20,416 nt of DNA from Candidatus Atribacter hydrocarboniphilus (GTDB lineage: Bacteria; Atribacterota; Atribacteria; Atribacterales; Atribacteraceae). Of this stretch, positions 1-8,359 are shown piece after piece (the first letter of the stretch is position 1; the number at the start of each line of letters is the position of its first letter). The stretch lies in NCBI GenBank assembly GCA_003542295.1, contig DPKX01000297.1:1-20416 (forward strand). The letters run 5' to 3'. The translations under genes were made by a program, and so were the position numbers. Under the pieces are notes generated by a model. That model had not been told where the DNA came from. It worked only from the letters and a program-made list of their open reading frames with translations, and did not search any database.

Positions 1-723
1 AAAACATTTTTAACTACCAACTCGGTTCGGTAGGAATCTGGTTCCAGATGTATAATTATCAGATCCTTCTTCGTTTTCTCCTCTTTTTCCAAAGCTTTTT
101 CAAAACCTCTTTGAGCTTGAAGGGTTAAAATCCTTTTATCTTCTAATCCCAAAAAAGCTATATGTTGATGGCCATTATTTATAAGTTTACGAACTGCTTT
201 TTCTACCATGGCAGTCAAATCTATAGAAACCCAGCTTACCCCTCGAGTATCTTGAGCTTCTGGTTTCCCTACCGTGACGAATGGTTTACTACCTCGAATA
301 AAACGCTTTAGACGACTATCTCTTTTAAGTAGTTCTAAAATAAGATATTCATCGCCCAAATCGGTGTTGAGCATTTCATCATAGATCATGGTTGGATGAA
401 AATCCTGTCCTGAAGTAGCAATTATTATCTGATCATTTAATTGTTGAGCAGCAAAAGCAATTCCTTCAAGTATTTCTTGGTATAAGGGAAAACCTAAAAA
501 TCGGCGCAAGGAATGGGGGGTAAAGAACATTGATAATATTCAACAATCTTGGAAAAACATGTCCTTTCCTTGCCCGATGAGACCGATATCCTAATTCATC
601 TATGACTTGTTCTACTCGGGCTTTTGTATAGGCACTTACTCTTTCATCCCGATTATTTAAAACATTTGATACAGTACTTTTTGATACACCGGCTCTTTGG
701 GCTATTTCATCTAAGGTAATCAT
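1..723 (-). pseudogene. LacI-family transcriptional regulator, frameshifted and cut by window edge
   Basis: LacI/GalR repressors bind operators with an N-terminal HTH and sense sugars with a periplasmic-binding-protein-like domain. The N-terminal part (466-723) starts at an ATG preceded by GGGAGG and shows the classic HTH (TLDEIAQRAGVSKSTVSNVL, residues 3-22) and hinge. That frame then runs into a stop at about 466. The ligand-binding domain continues without stops in a neighbouring frame from about 515 down to position 1 (for example QEILEGIAFAAQQLND, then GHQHIAFLGLEDKR). The frames join at the G6 run at 515-520 (C6 on the coding strand); removing one base restores one continuous protein. 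It is either a real frameshift mutation or a homopolymer sequencing/assembly error. The C-terminus lies outside the window. No operator was recognised in 724-855, and the regulated sugar genes are not visible. Confidence 0.85.
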
Positions 724-855
724 TCTTAAATGCCTCCCAAATCATTAAAAAAAGGAGAAGCCAATGATACCCAAACTTCCTTTTTCAGCTTAAAATTTTC
801 ATTCATTAATTAACACATTTATTATATTTTAAATTTCATTAGCTTCTGTGGGGCA

Positions 856-1422
856 TTATCGAGTGTATTTATAAAGACGATATTCCTGATCTACCAGGTC
901 CGGATCCCAGTCTTTTAATATCCATACATATGAAACAATTCTTGATCCCGGTTTAAGTTCTTTTAAGAATTTATCTCTCAATAGATCATTTACATTTTGG
1001 AATAGAAAGATTGTCACGACATCGGCATTTTGTAATGATATATCATGAATATTTTTTAGCTCAACCCTAATCTGGCGATGTAAACCGAGAAAATAAATCC
1101 GAATCCAAGACAAAGCAAAGAGCCAGGGATTAATTTCTATACCTACTGCTTTAGCATGGTAGTTCCGAGCAGCATAAATAAGAATTCTTCCATCTCCGCA
1201 GCCTAAATCATAAAGAGTTTCATCGGGTTTAAGGTCTGCCATTTCCAACATGCGCTTAACCCTTTTCATATCGGTTGGTTGCCAGGGAATTCCATGGAAA
1301 AATAGGGGAAAAATCCACCAGAAAAAAAGAAATAGTATTCCTATAAGTATAAAAATAAAAAATAAACTCACAGACCACTCTCTCCAAATGAATTGCAGAA
1401 TAATTCTTGCTCGTTCTTTCAT
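856..1422 (-). CDS. Membrane-anchored class I SAM-dependent methyltransferase, FAM173/ATPSCKMT-like
   Basis: A 188-residue protein with one strongly hydrophobic N-terminal membrane segment (about residues 18-42) followed by a Rossmann methyltransferase domain. Motif I is LYDLGCGDGRI (70-80), the acidic SAM-ribose position is in VGIEINPW (93-100), and the segment after it reads FALSWIRIYFLGLHRQ. The combination of an N-terminal membrane anchor, DLGCGDGRI, E-I-N-P-W-L and a late W-x-P-D (DWDPD, 171-175) resembles the FAM173 family, whose human members methylate lysine on mitochondrial proteins (ATP synthase subunit c, ANT). By inference this bacterial protein may methylate a membrane protein lysine; the substrate is unknown. 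It appears to stand alone: the broken LacI gene lies downstream and the lipB remnant upstream. Start choice: ATG with a modest AAGG six bases upstream. The methyltransferase call is firm; the target is a guess. Confidence 0.8.
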   Translation of the reverse strand: MKERARIILQFIWREWSVSLFFIFILIGILFLFFWWIFPLFFHGIPWQPTDMKRVKRMLEMADLKPDETLYDLGCGDGRILIYAARNYHAKAVGIEINPWLFALSWIRIYFLGLHRQIRVELKNIHDISLQNADVVTIFLFQNVNDLLRDKFLKELKPGSRIVSYVWILKDWDPDLVDQEYRLYKYTR

Positions 1423-1459
1423 TATACCTTAGTAAGAATATTTTCACATACAATAAAGC

Positions 1460-2021
<562 letters not shown>

Positions 2022-2065
2022 GGTTACAACGGGCAGATCTTGCAAAGGAACACCCTTATTTGAAC

Positions 2066-2159
2066 TGGCGGAGAGGGTGGGATTCGAACCCACGAGACGG
2101 GTTTAAGACCGCCTAATCGCTTAGCAGGCGACTGCCTTCAGCCACTCGGCCACCTCTCC
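2066..2159 (-). tRNA. tRNA-Ser (anticodon GCU), CCA encoded
   Basis: The minus strand folds as a class II tRNA. The acceptor stem is GGAGAGG/CCTCTCC with discriminator G and a genome-encoded CCA at 2068-2066. The D-arm is TGGCCGAGTGGCTGAAGGC. The anticodon stem GTCGC/GCGAT (one G-U pair) encloses loop CTGCTAA, giving anticodon GCT for Ser codons AGC/AGU. A long variable arm typical of tRNA-Ser follows, then a T-arm with the GGTTCGAATCC core. A promoter with 17-bp spacing lies just upstream. Confidence 0.97.
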
Positions 2160-2192
2160 GTATTTTTAAAAATCGGCAATCTGCAGCTAAAA

Positions 2193-2221
2193 AGTATACC
2201 ATCTTTCTTTTCTTAACTCAA
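2193..2221 (-). promoter_or_regulatory. Probable sigma-70 type promoter of tRNA-Ser
   Basis: On the minus strand, TTGAGT (2221-2216) and TATACT (2198-2193) are separated by exactly 17 bases, close to the -35/-10 consensus. Transcription would start near 2186, about 27 bases before the mature tRNA 5' end. Confidence 0.65.
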
Positions 2222-2263
2222 CTTTTTATTGTTTGGAATAACCATCTTCCTGTAAATAAAAAC

Positions 2264-3046
2264 CTAGGAATCTCTTCGGTGCTCTCCCCAGCTGTTCATT
2301 TTTGATCGAAGTTTGAGTATGGTCTGTGATAAGATTTGAGAAACTCTGGGTTCTCCCACTCCCAAAACTCGACCAATTTCTTTCAAAGTCAAGCCTTCAT
2401 AATAATACAAAGAAATACAAAACTTTTCTCTGTCAGGCAACTCGTCAATTTTCTTCCCTAAGAATTCCAGTAGTTCTCTATTTTCAAGAATATCTTGAGG
2501 ATTAACATCAGCCCGTTCATCGGCAATATCATCACCTAACTCTCGCCCTCCTTCACCCTTTTCCTGATCTAACGAAAAGAAAATTCCAGTTCGATTTTGT
2601 TCAATAATCCAGCTTATGTCTTGAACCGAAATGCTCATCTCGTTGGATATTTCTTCTAAGGTTGGTTCCTTCCCTTTTTCTGATTGAAGCTGATGCCAAG
2701 TTCCCATCACTTCTTTAAATTTTCTTCTTTGACCACGAGTCATTGGGTCTAAACTACGAAGGTAATCTAATGCTGCTCCGCGAATTCGAGACAAAGCATA
2801 GGTTTCAAACTTTAAACCTTTTTCAGGTTGAAAACGTTCAAAAGCTTGCATAAGGCCGATAATTCCATAACCTTCTAAATCACCTCTTTCAATGAATGAA
2901 GGAAGGTTATATATAAATCGGCCTAAGGCAATTTTAACCAAAAAAAGATAATGATTAATAAGCTTTTCACGATAGTCAGCATCTCTAGTTTTTAAATATA
3001 ATTTCCATAATTCTTCAATATTCTCTTCTTTTCTGATGTTAATCAT
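2264..3046 (-). CDS. RNA polymerase sigma factor, FliA/WhiG (sigma-28, group 3) type
   Basis: An alternative sigma factor that directs core RNA polymerase to a dedicated promoter class. With the chosen ATG the protein is 260 residues, the usual FliA length. Region 2 spans about residues 56-100 (DLEGYGIIGLMQAF, then KFETYALSRIRGAALDYLR). Region 3 is about 105-150 (PTLEEISNEMSISVQDI). Region 4 is about 190-250, with a C-terminal HTH (LTLKEIGRVLGVGEPRVSQI). The frame can be extended to a GTG at 3094, but the ATG at 3046 has AAGGAG about 12 bases upstream and fits family length better. In flagellated bacteria this type runs late flagellar genes; in Streptomyces and Bacillus relatives it controls development or stress. 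No flagellar or anti-sigma gene lies beside it here, so its regulon cannot be inferred. Confidence 0.88.
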   Translation of the reverse strand: MINIRKEENIEELWKLYLKTRDADYREKLINHYLFLVKIALGRFIYNLPSFIERGDLEGYGIIGLMQAFERFQPEKGLKFETYALSRIRGAALDYLRSLDPMTRGQRRKFKEVMGTWHQLQSEKGKEPTLEEISNEMSISVQDISWIIEQNRTGIFFSLDQEKGEGGRELGDDIADERADVNPQDILENRELLEFLGKKIDELPDREKFCISLYYYEGLTLKEIGRVLGVGEPRVSQILSQTILKLRSKMNSWGEHRRDS

Positions 3047-3148
3047 TCCCCCAATGATCTCCTTTACACAAAACCTGATGATTTTTCCAATCACGGATGC
3101 CTATCTTTGGGAATTAATTCATTATATTTTTATACGAGAAATAATTTT

Positions 3149-4390
3149 TTATCGGGTGCCATATTCTCTTTGATGTCTTAGTTCTGGTATGCAAAACACT
3201 TTATCGAGAACGACTGCTGCCATACCAATAGCAGCTGCTTCTTCTCCAACCTCGGCTATCACTACTATACATACATCTTTGGTATTATAACTTAATGCCT
3301 GTCTCCTCACCATTCCTCGAACTGGATTCAAAATATAATCTCCAAAGGCCAGCAAATCACCTGTTAATATCACTATTTCAGGATTTAAAAGATTGATCGA
3401 ATTGGCAATTGCCTCTCCAATAAACCTCCCAGCTTCCTCAATTATCTGTAAAGATAGCTTATCACCATCCTCAGTCACTTGAGAAATCATATTTATGTCT
3501 ATTTTTGATATATCACCACGACAAACCTTCGATAAACTGGAAGTCGTACCTGACTTTATCGCCTCTTGGAGTTTTCTAATGATCGCTTTTGATGATGCAA
3601 TCGCTTCTAAACAACCACGACTACCGCAATTACAATAGGGACCGTTCTCGAGTATCATCATATGCCCCAACTCCCCTGCCGAGCCTCTGCTCCCTCGAAA
3701 AAGCCTTCCTTCACTCATAATTCCAGCTCCGATTCCTGAAGAAAGTTCTACCATTAAAATATCGTTTTTCATTTTACCAGCTCCTAAATGCTTTTCAGCA
3801 ATTAGTCGACAGCGGGTATCGCTTTCAAGGAAGGTTGGGCAACCAAACTCGCTTTCCATAACGTCTTTTATTGGAACATTTTCCCAACCTTTCATCTGAG
3901 TGGCTAAAATTGATATTCCGGTATTTTCATCAACAATCCCTGGATCAGCAACCCCTATTCCCAGGACTGGTGCAATTTTTACTGGTGGTGATTCGATAAT
4001 TTCGTATAAAATTTCTTTCATAATTTGTATAATTTTGTCTTTATCCGAGTTGCTTGGAATAATCCGGCGAGATCGGTAACTTATTCCCAGCTTAAGATCT
4101 GCTCCTAGCCCTATAATTCGATTGGAATTAAAATCTAAAGTTACTACCCGACCAGCATCTCGATTAATATCTAATAGTACTTTCCTTCGTCCCCTTTTGG
4201 AACATTCAAATCCGATTTCCTTAATAAAGTCTTCTTTTAAAAGTTCTTTCGTGACATCTGTAACGCTAGCCAGTCTCATACCGGTTAGCTTGTTCAGCGC
4301 AATTCTGGAAATCGGTCCATCGGTTCGAACTAAATTTTTTACCAAAGCCTTATAATAACTTCTTACACTATTGTTTTTTTCTGGGCACAA
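3149..4390 (-). CDS. ROK-family transcriptional repressor (NagC/XylR type)
   Basis: A 413-residue regulator with an N-terminal winged HTH (about residues 15-75) and a C-terminal ROK sugar-kinase-like domain (about 80-395). The zinc-binding signature is intact: AGELGH (238-243) and CNCGSRGC (253-260), with H243, C253, C255 and C260 in the expected spacing. The phosphate-loop equivalent reads ELSSGIGAGI (215-224) rather than the kinase-like GTGIGAG, and the catalytic-Asp region reads LESDTRC (188-194). That degeneracy is common in ROK proteins acting only as repressors. Start choice: TTG, supported by GGGAG seven bases upstream. A possible extended -10 (TGTTAGAAT, -10 hexamer at 4427-4422) lies about 32 bases before the start. 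The effector is probably a sugar or sugar phosphate; targets are not visible. Confidence 0.88.
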   Translation of the reverse strand: MCPEKNNSVRSYYKALVKNLVRTDGPISRIALNKLTGMRLASVTDVTKELLKEDFIKEIGFECSKRGRRKVLLDINRDAGRVVTLDFNSNRIIGLGADLKLGISYRSRRIIPSNSDKDKIIQIMKEILYEIIESPPVKIAPVLGIGVADPGIVDENTGISILATQMKGWENVPIKDVMESEFGCPTFLESDTRCRLIAEKHLGAGKMKNDILMVELSSGIGAGIMSEGRLFRGSRGSAGELGHMMILENGPYCNCGSRGCLEAIASSKAIIRKLQEAIKSGTTSSLSKVCRGDISKIDINMISQVTEDGDKLSLQIIEEAGRFIGEAIANSINLLNPEIVILTGDLLAFGDYILNPVRGMVRRQALSYNTKDVCIVVIAEVGEEAAAIGMAAVVLDKVFCIPELRHQREYGTR

Positions 4391-4678
4391 GGCTCATCTC
4401 CCAAAAATTCCATACTTTTAAATTCTAACACATAAAATTACCTATTTTTTTGCTCACCCCTTATGTTTTTTGATTATAATTCTATTCTCTGCTATCTATT
4501 TATTGCTGTAAATTCCTTTTAACTTATTTTTTAAATTAAAAACGAGAAACCCTTCCCTTCCCCCCTTTCCACAGTTTCTTGAAATTTCACAAGATATTTA
4601 AAGTCTGATTTTCAATTTTTTATGCCAAACGCTTTATAAAAAGACCATTCTTATCCAAATATCCTAATGGTTTCAACA

Positions 4679-5608
4679 TTATTTTTTATAATGTTCTTGT
4701 TGATACCACCAAAAAACCTCTTCTATTCCTTGGTTTAGGGGAATGGTTGTTTCCCAACCTAAAAGCTCTCTTGCTTTCTTTGAGTAAAGAGCAATACGTT
4801 CGATTTCTCCTTTTCGGTCTTGGTCGTATATAATTGAGATTTTTTGGTTAGCAACTTTCTGTAGCATGTCGATTAATTGGTTAACACTGGTTTCAAGCCC
4901 GGTTCCAAGATTATAAATATTAGCTGAAGAGTTTAGCGCCAGCAAATTTGCCGAAGTAATATCGTGAACTGAAACGTAATCCCTTGTTTTACAACCATCT
5001 CCAAAAACAATACAAGGATCGCCTTTGAGGATATTATTACAAAAAATGGAAATGACACCCGCCTCACCCTGAGGATCTTGGCGAGGACCATATACATTTC
5101 CGTAGCGAAGGATTATTCTTTCCAAATCCCAAACTTGGTAATAATATTCTAAGTATTGTTCAACTGATAACTTGGCAATTCCATAGGGCGAAAGAGGTTT
5201 GGTTGGAGCTTTTTCATCCACCGGAATTTGCTTTGGAGCCCCATAGATTGCCCCTCCAGATGAGGCAAAAATACATTTTTTGACTCCATATTTTCGGCAC
5301 AGCTCAAAAAGGTTAAGGCTTCCAATGATATTAACTTTAGCATCAAAAACTGGTTCATCTATTGATCTTCTAAGATTAATTTGAGCAGCATGATGATTTA
5401 CCACATCAAAAGCATGTCTTTGAAATACTAATTCTAGTTCTTCAGAATAACAAATGTCGATTGGATAAAATACTGCTGCTTGATTAACGTTGGATTTTTT
5501 CCCCTTAGAAAGATTATCAACCACAACCACTTGATGGCCTTCTTGAAGGTAAGCATCTACTATGTGCGATCCTATAAAACCAGCTCCTCCGGTAACTAAT
5601 ATTTGCAT
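4679..5608 (-). CDS. NAD-dependent epimerase/dehydratase, UDP-glucose 4-epimerase-like extended SDR
   Basis: A 309-residue extended short-chain dehydrogenase/reductase. The Rossmann glycine motif is TGGAGFIGSH (6-15), followed by D31 for NAD ribose binding and DI at 51-52. The HHAAQ block (72-76), the serine pair at 116-117 and the YxxxK catalytic pair (Y142, K146) are all present. RYGNVYGPRQ (168-177) and RDYVSV (209-214) are typical of the GalE/WbpP/RmlB group acting on nucleotide sugars. The likely reaction is C4 epimerisation of a UDP-hexose for surface polysaccharide or sugar metabolism; exact substrate is not determinable. Start choice: ATG with AAGGAG seven bases upstream. The gene is divergent from the LeuB-like gene with about 164 bases between them, and it is not in a visible polysaccharide cluster. 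Confidence 0.88.
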   Translation of the reverse strand: MQILVTGGAGFIGSHIVDAYLQEGHQVVVVDNLSKGKKSNVNQAAVFYPIDICYSEELELVFQRHAFDVVNHHAAQINLRRSIDEPVFDAKVNIIGSLNLFELCRKYGVKKCIFASSGGAIYGAPKQIPVDEKAPTKPLSPYGIAKLSVEQYLEYYYQVWDLERIILRYGNVYGPRQDPQGEAGVISIFCNNILKGDPCIVFGDGCKTRDYVSVHDITSANLLALNSSANIYNLGTGLETSVNQLIDMLQKVANQKISIIYDQDRKGEIERIALYSKKARELLGWETTIPLNQGIEEVFWWYQQEHYKK

Positions 5609-5708
5609 GACTTTCTCCTTTTTGATTTTGGTTAAGAAATCATAATACTATACTAAAGCAATATTATTTTACTTTGAATTAAATATAAAAATCAAAAGGA
5701 AGAAAATT

Positions 5709-5742
5709 TTATAACAAAAAAATGATCATATCTTGTTATAAT
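5709..5742 (+). promoter_or_regulatory. Extended -10 promoter inside a 33-bp dyad (candidate operator) for the LeuB-like gene
   Basis: TGTTATAAT at 5734-5742 is a perfect extended -10 element; no convincing -35 is present. It overlaps the right arm of a 9-bp perfect inverted repeat, TTATAACAA (5709-5717) and TTGTTATAA (5733-5741). The 15-base spacer holds a centred palindrome, ATGATCAT (5722-5729). A protein bound here would block the promoter. Transcription would start near 5749, leaving a 5' leader of about 24 bases. Confidence 0.55.
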
Positions 5743-5772
5743 ACCTTAAGTATCCTAATGAGGAGGTACTCT

Positions 5773-6831
5773 ATGAAAAAATTCAAAATAGCAGTAATAC
5801 CTGGGGATGGCACAGGTCCAGAAGTTGTCCGGGAAGGACTAAAAGTATTGCAAGTTACCTCGAAAAAATACAACTTTTCCTATGAAACTACTTTCTTCCC
5901 CTTTGGTGGTGACCATTATAAAAAGACCGGTGAAACCCTATCTGCTTCACATGTTGAAGAACTAAAAAAGTATGATGCAATTTACTTAGGCGCTATTGGT
6001 CATCCTGACGTCAAACCCGGAATTTTAGAACAGGGGATACTTCTCAAGCTTCGTTTTTCACTCGACCAATACATTAATTTACGTCCGGTGAAACTATATC
6101 CCAATGTTGATACTCCTTTAAAGGATAAAAAACCTGAAGATATAGACTTTGTAGTGGTTAGAGAAAATACCGAGGGTCTCTATGCAGGAGTTGGAGGCTT
6201 TTTACGAAAAGGAACAGCTGATGAAGTAGCTGTTCAGGAGTCAGTAAATACTCGCAAGGGCGTTGAACGCTGTCTGCGGTATGCTTTCGAATACACCCAA
6301 AAGCGAAACAAAAGAAAAAAGCTCACTCTTTGTGGAAAAACTAACGTTTTAACTTATGCCTTTGATTTGTGGGAAAGAGCTTTCAATGAAATTGCGGTTG
6401 ATTATCCTGATGTTAAAACTGATTATGCTCATGTTGATGCTACTACCATGTGGATGGTAAAAAACCCAGAGTGGTTTGATGTTATCGTTACTGACAATCT
6501 GTTTGGTGATATCATCACCGATCTCGGTGCAATGATTCAGGGCGGAATGGGGATAGCTGCTGGGGGAAACGTAAATCCCTCGGGGGTTTCAATGTTTGAA
6601 CCTATCGGTGGATCGGCACCAAAATATACTAATTTAAACATAATCAATCCCTTGGCAGCAATATGTGCTGTTCAAATGATGCTGGATGTCTTGGGTGAGG
6701 TTGATGCTGCTCAAGGTTTAGAAAAAGCGGTTATTTCTTCTTTACAAAGTGGAAAAATTAAAAGTATGAGCGCTGGAAAAATGGGTTTATCAACTCAAGA
6801 AGTAGGCGATTTAGTTGCTTCTCTAATTTAA
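5773..6831 (+). CDS. leuB: Isocitrate/isopropylmalate dehydrogenase family, probably 3-isopropylmalate dehydrogenase
   Basis: A 352-residue cytoplasmic beta-decarboxylating dehydrogenase. LeuB oxidises and decarboxylates 3-isopropylmalate with NAD in leucine synthesis. Visible landmarks: PGDGTGPEV (10-18); substrate arginines in [15 protein letters not shown] (R94, R104) and [15 protein letters not shown] (R130, Y137); K189 in CGKTNVL; D222 in VDATTMW; and metal-binding [12 protein letters not shown] (241-252, D246 and D250). The usual HGSAPDIAG nucleotide loop is replaced by [10 protein letters not shown] (278-287), as in a LeuB-like subgroup. Start choice: ATG at 5773, seven bases after GAGGAGG; an upstream ATG at 5722 lies inside the promoter. 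No leuACD genes are adjacent, so activity on isocitrate, homoisocitrate or tartrate-type acids cannot be excluded. Confidence 0.82.
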   Translation: MKKFKIAVIPGDGTGPEVVREGLKVLQVTSKKYNFSYETTFFPFGGDHYKKTGETLSASHVEELKKYDAIYLGAIGHPDVKPGILEQGILLKLRFSLDQYINLRPVKLYPNVDTPLKDKKPEDIDFVVVRENTEGLYAGVGGFLRKGTADEVAVQESVNTRKGVERCLRYAFEYTQKRNKRKKLTLCGKTNVLTYAFDLWERAFNEIAVDYPDVKTDYAHVDATTMWMVKNPEWFDVIVTDNLFGDIITDLGAMIQGGMGIAAGGNVNPSGVSMFEPIGGSAPKYTNLNIINPLAAICAVQMMLDVLGEVDAAQGLEKAVISSLQSGKIKSMSAGKMGLSTQEVGDLVASLI

Positions 6832-6854
6832 GCAAGATTCATATCAATAAGTTC

Positions 6855-6875
6855 TTACCTTTAAAAGGTAATTTT
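6855..6875 (+). terminator. Weak possible terminator after the LeuB-like gene
   Basis: TTACC (6855-6859) and GGTAA (6867-6871) form an AT-rich hairpin; the intervening TTTAAAA extends the symmetry. The plus strand continues with TTTT. It sits 24 bases past the stop codon and between converging genes. The stem is short, so this is tentative. Confidence 0.35.
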
Positions 6876-6887
6876 ACGAGAGTGGCT

Positions 6888-7751
6888 TTACTCTAAAGGA
6901 GAGCCGCCTTCCTGGGATGGAACATTGGAACTTGATGTAGGAGTCTCGCTAGCCGGGGACAAGGAGGTCCCTCCTTCGCTCCCCGGAACCCCGCCTGAAG
7001 TAATGCCGGGTGAACTTATTACGACTCCCTGACCAGATTTTATTGTCGGTTTTTGTTTAATATCAGCAATAAAACCCTGAACTTCCATTTCAACCATGGC
7101 AATGCTATTCGTTTTACCAAGTGCTTCTTCGATTTTAGATGCAATTCTTTGTGGGTCTATTCCCTCCAGCCTGGCTCGTTCAATAATTTTAGTTAAGCTA
7201 TTGAGGTCTTTCGATTGATTGCTTTTTTGGGCAAACTGGTTGACAATTACTCCTGCTTGTTGGGGTTGTACTCCCATTTCTATCAATGCAGCAAGAGAAT
7301 CAACAATTTTTTTAGCATTTTTATCTTCTTTGGCAACGCTTTGCTGAAGAGCACTTTTAACCAAATCGGTCGGCACAGAATGCTCTATCGAAGAAGCTAT
7401 ATTATGGAGAGTTTCTTCATCATTAATCCCAGGAACGTTTATCTCTTCCAAAATTGCCTGGGCTTCCAAAAGAGAATCTTTTTTCTTTTCGAGACTTTTA
7501 ACAATATTATAAGGTCGTACTTTTTTATGTAATCCTTCTTTTAGTTTTAAAACTAAGGAATCGGTTGCTAGCCCTTTTTGCTGAAGTTCATTGACTAATT
7601 CTCCAACCCGGTCTAACAAATATTCTTGATCCTCAGGAGGATAATTTTCAGATTTTGCTATTAAAGAAGAAACCTCATCTTGAGTAAAAGCTGTGGTATT
7701 TAAAAGCAGAATAATTAAAATGGAAAAGATGAAAAAAAACCAATGTTTCAT
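6888..7751 (-). CDS. Secreted helical-repeat protein of unknown function, last gene of the ECF-sigma cluster
   Basis: A 287-residue protein with a Sec signal peptide (Lys-His start, hydrophobic stretch about residues 4-20, likely cleavage near 21-24), so the mature part is periplasmic or exported. The body (about 35-225) is charged and helical, in related units of about 30 residues with a recurring pattern Gly-x-x-(T/P)-(D/P/Q), hydrophobic, Lys/Ile, Glu-x-(G/A)-Leu. Compare GLATDSLVLKLKEGL (60-74), GVQPQQAGVIVNQFA and GIDPQRIASKIEEAL. The C-terminal 50 or so residues are rich in Gly, Ser, Pro and Thr and probably disordered. It begins two bases after the stop of the anti-sigma/CBM48 gene, so translation is likely coupled and its role tied to that pair. 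I do not recognise a named domain. A structural or ligand-presenting partner of the CBM48 module is possible but unproven. Confidence 0.75.
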   Translation of the reverse strand: MKHWFFFIFSILIILLLNTTAFTQDEVSSLIAKSENYPPEDQEYLLDRVGELVNELQQKGLATDSLVLKLKEGLHKKVRPYNIVKSLEKKKDSLLEAQAILEEINVPGINDEETLHNIASSIEHSVPTDLVKSALQQSVAKEDKNAKKIVDSLAALIEMGVQPQQAGVIVNQFAQKSNQSKDLNSLTKIIERARLEGIDPQRIASKIEEALGKTNSIAMVEMEVQGFIADIKQKPTIKSGQGVVISSPGITSGGVPGSEGGTSLSPASETPTSSSNVPSQEGGSPLE

Positions 7752-7753
7752 TT

Positions 7754-8257
7754 CTACCCGCCATTAACAACCAAAACAGAATTAATCCCTCCAAATCCGT
7801 CTTCTATTCGCCGATAAGAATCTGGGTCCGGAATCCATTCTTCGCCATCAATTACAAAAGAATACTGATATTTTCCAGGTTTCACTTTCAAGGTTATAAC
7901 CCAAGAATTATCGTCTTTTTTTTCCATTTGTAACGTATTCCAATCGCTAAAATCACCGGCTACCGCAACAGTTTTTGGATTTTCACTCAAGGCAAAAAAC
8001 TTTAGCTCAACTCGCCGGTATCCAGAAAGTCCTGATATGTTAAACTGGGGAAACAGAGGAAGGTCGGTGAAAAAAACCAAGGTTAAAAACACCAGTGATA
8101 AAGAGACGATTGCTAATTTCTTAAAATTACCTAACCAATATCCCCTTTGTTGCTTTGCTCCTATTCTATCCATTACCCGAAAAGAAAAATCGCTCGGAAC
8201 CGTTGTTTGAGGAAGCTGTTCTAAATAACAAATTAATTTTTCTTCTTTCCTATCCAT
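7754..8257 (-). CDS. Putative membrane anti-sigma factor with periplasmic CBM48 (glycogen-binding-type E-set) domain
   Basis: With the chosen ATG the protein is 167 residues: a short cytoplasmic N-terminus, one membrane helix (about 46-64) and an exported C-terminal domain. The N-terminus (DRKEEKLICYLEQLP, then VPSDFSFRVMDRI) resembles the cytoplasmic segment of anti-sigma factors, although the zinc HxxxCxxC motif is absent. The C-terminal domain (about 83-164) is a CBM48/AMPK-type E-set fold: VAVAGDFSDWN (97-107), W119, PGKYQYSFVIDGEEWIPDP (127-145), then NSVLVVN. This fold binds alpha-glucans in glycogen-branching enzymes and AMPK. Start choice: ATG at 8257 with GAGG eight bases upstream; a TTG at 8305 would add 16 residues with a poor ribosome site. 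It follows the ECF sigma gene, the normal place for a cognate anti-sigma. The CBM48 call is strong; the anti-sigma role is inference from position and topology. Confidence 0.78.
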   Translation of the reverse strand: MDRKEEKLICYLEQLPQTTVPSDFSFRVMDRIGAKQQRGYWLGNFKKLAIVSLSLVFLTLVFFTDLPLFPQFNISGLSGYRRVELKFFALSENPKTVAVAGDFSDWNTLQMEKKDDNSWVITLKVKPGKYQYSFVIDGEEWIPDPDSYRRIEDGFGGINSVLVVNGG

Positions 8258-8359
8258 ATTAATCGCCTCAACAATATATACGGACAAAAACCTCCAATGT
8301 TTCAATCCAGGTTAACAATCGAACTTCCTCAAATCCTTTCTAATCATCGATTTTTATAG

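Noticed and set aside
3047..3094. Upstream GTG extension of the FliA-type sigma factor
   Set aside because: It would add 16 residues not typical of the family and has only a weak upstream AGG; the ATG at 3046 is a better start.
4580..4589. TGAAATTTCA palindrome upstream of the ROK gene as its operator
   Set aside because: Ten-base AT-rich palindromes are expected by chance at this composition, flanks do not extend the symmetry, and it lies about 190 bases from the start codon.
4624..4640. AAACGCTTT upstream of the ROK gene as a LacI/CcpA-type operator
   Set aside because: It is not a true dyad and does not match the flanking consensus of catabolite-responsive sites.
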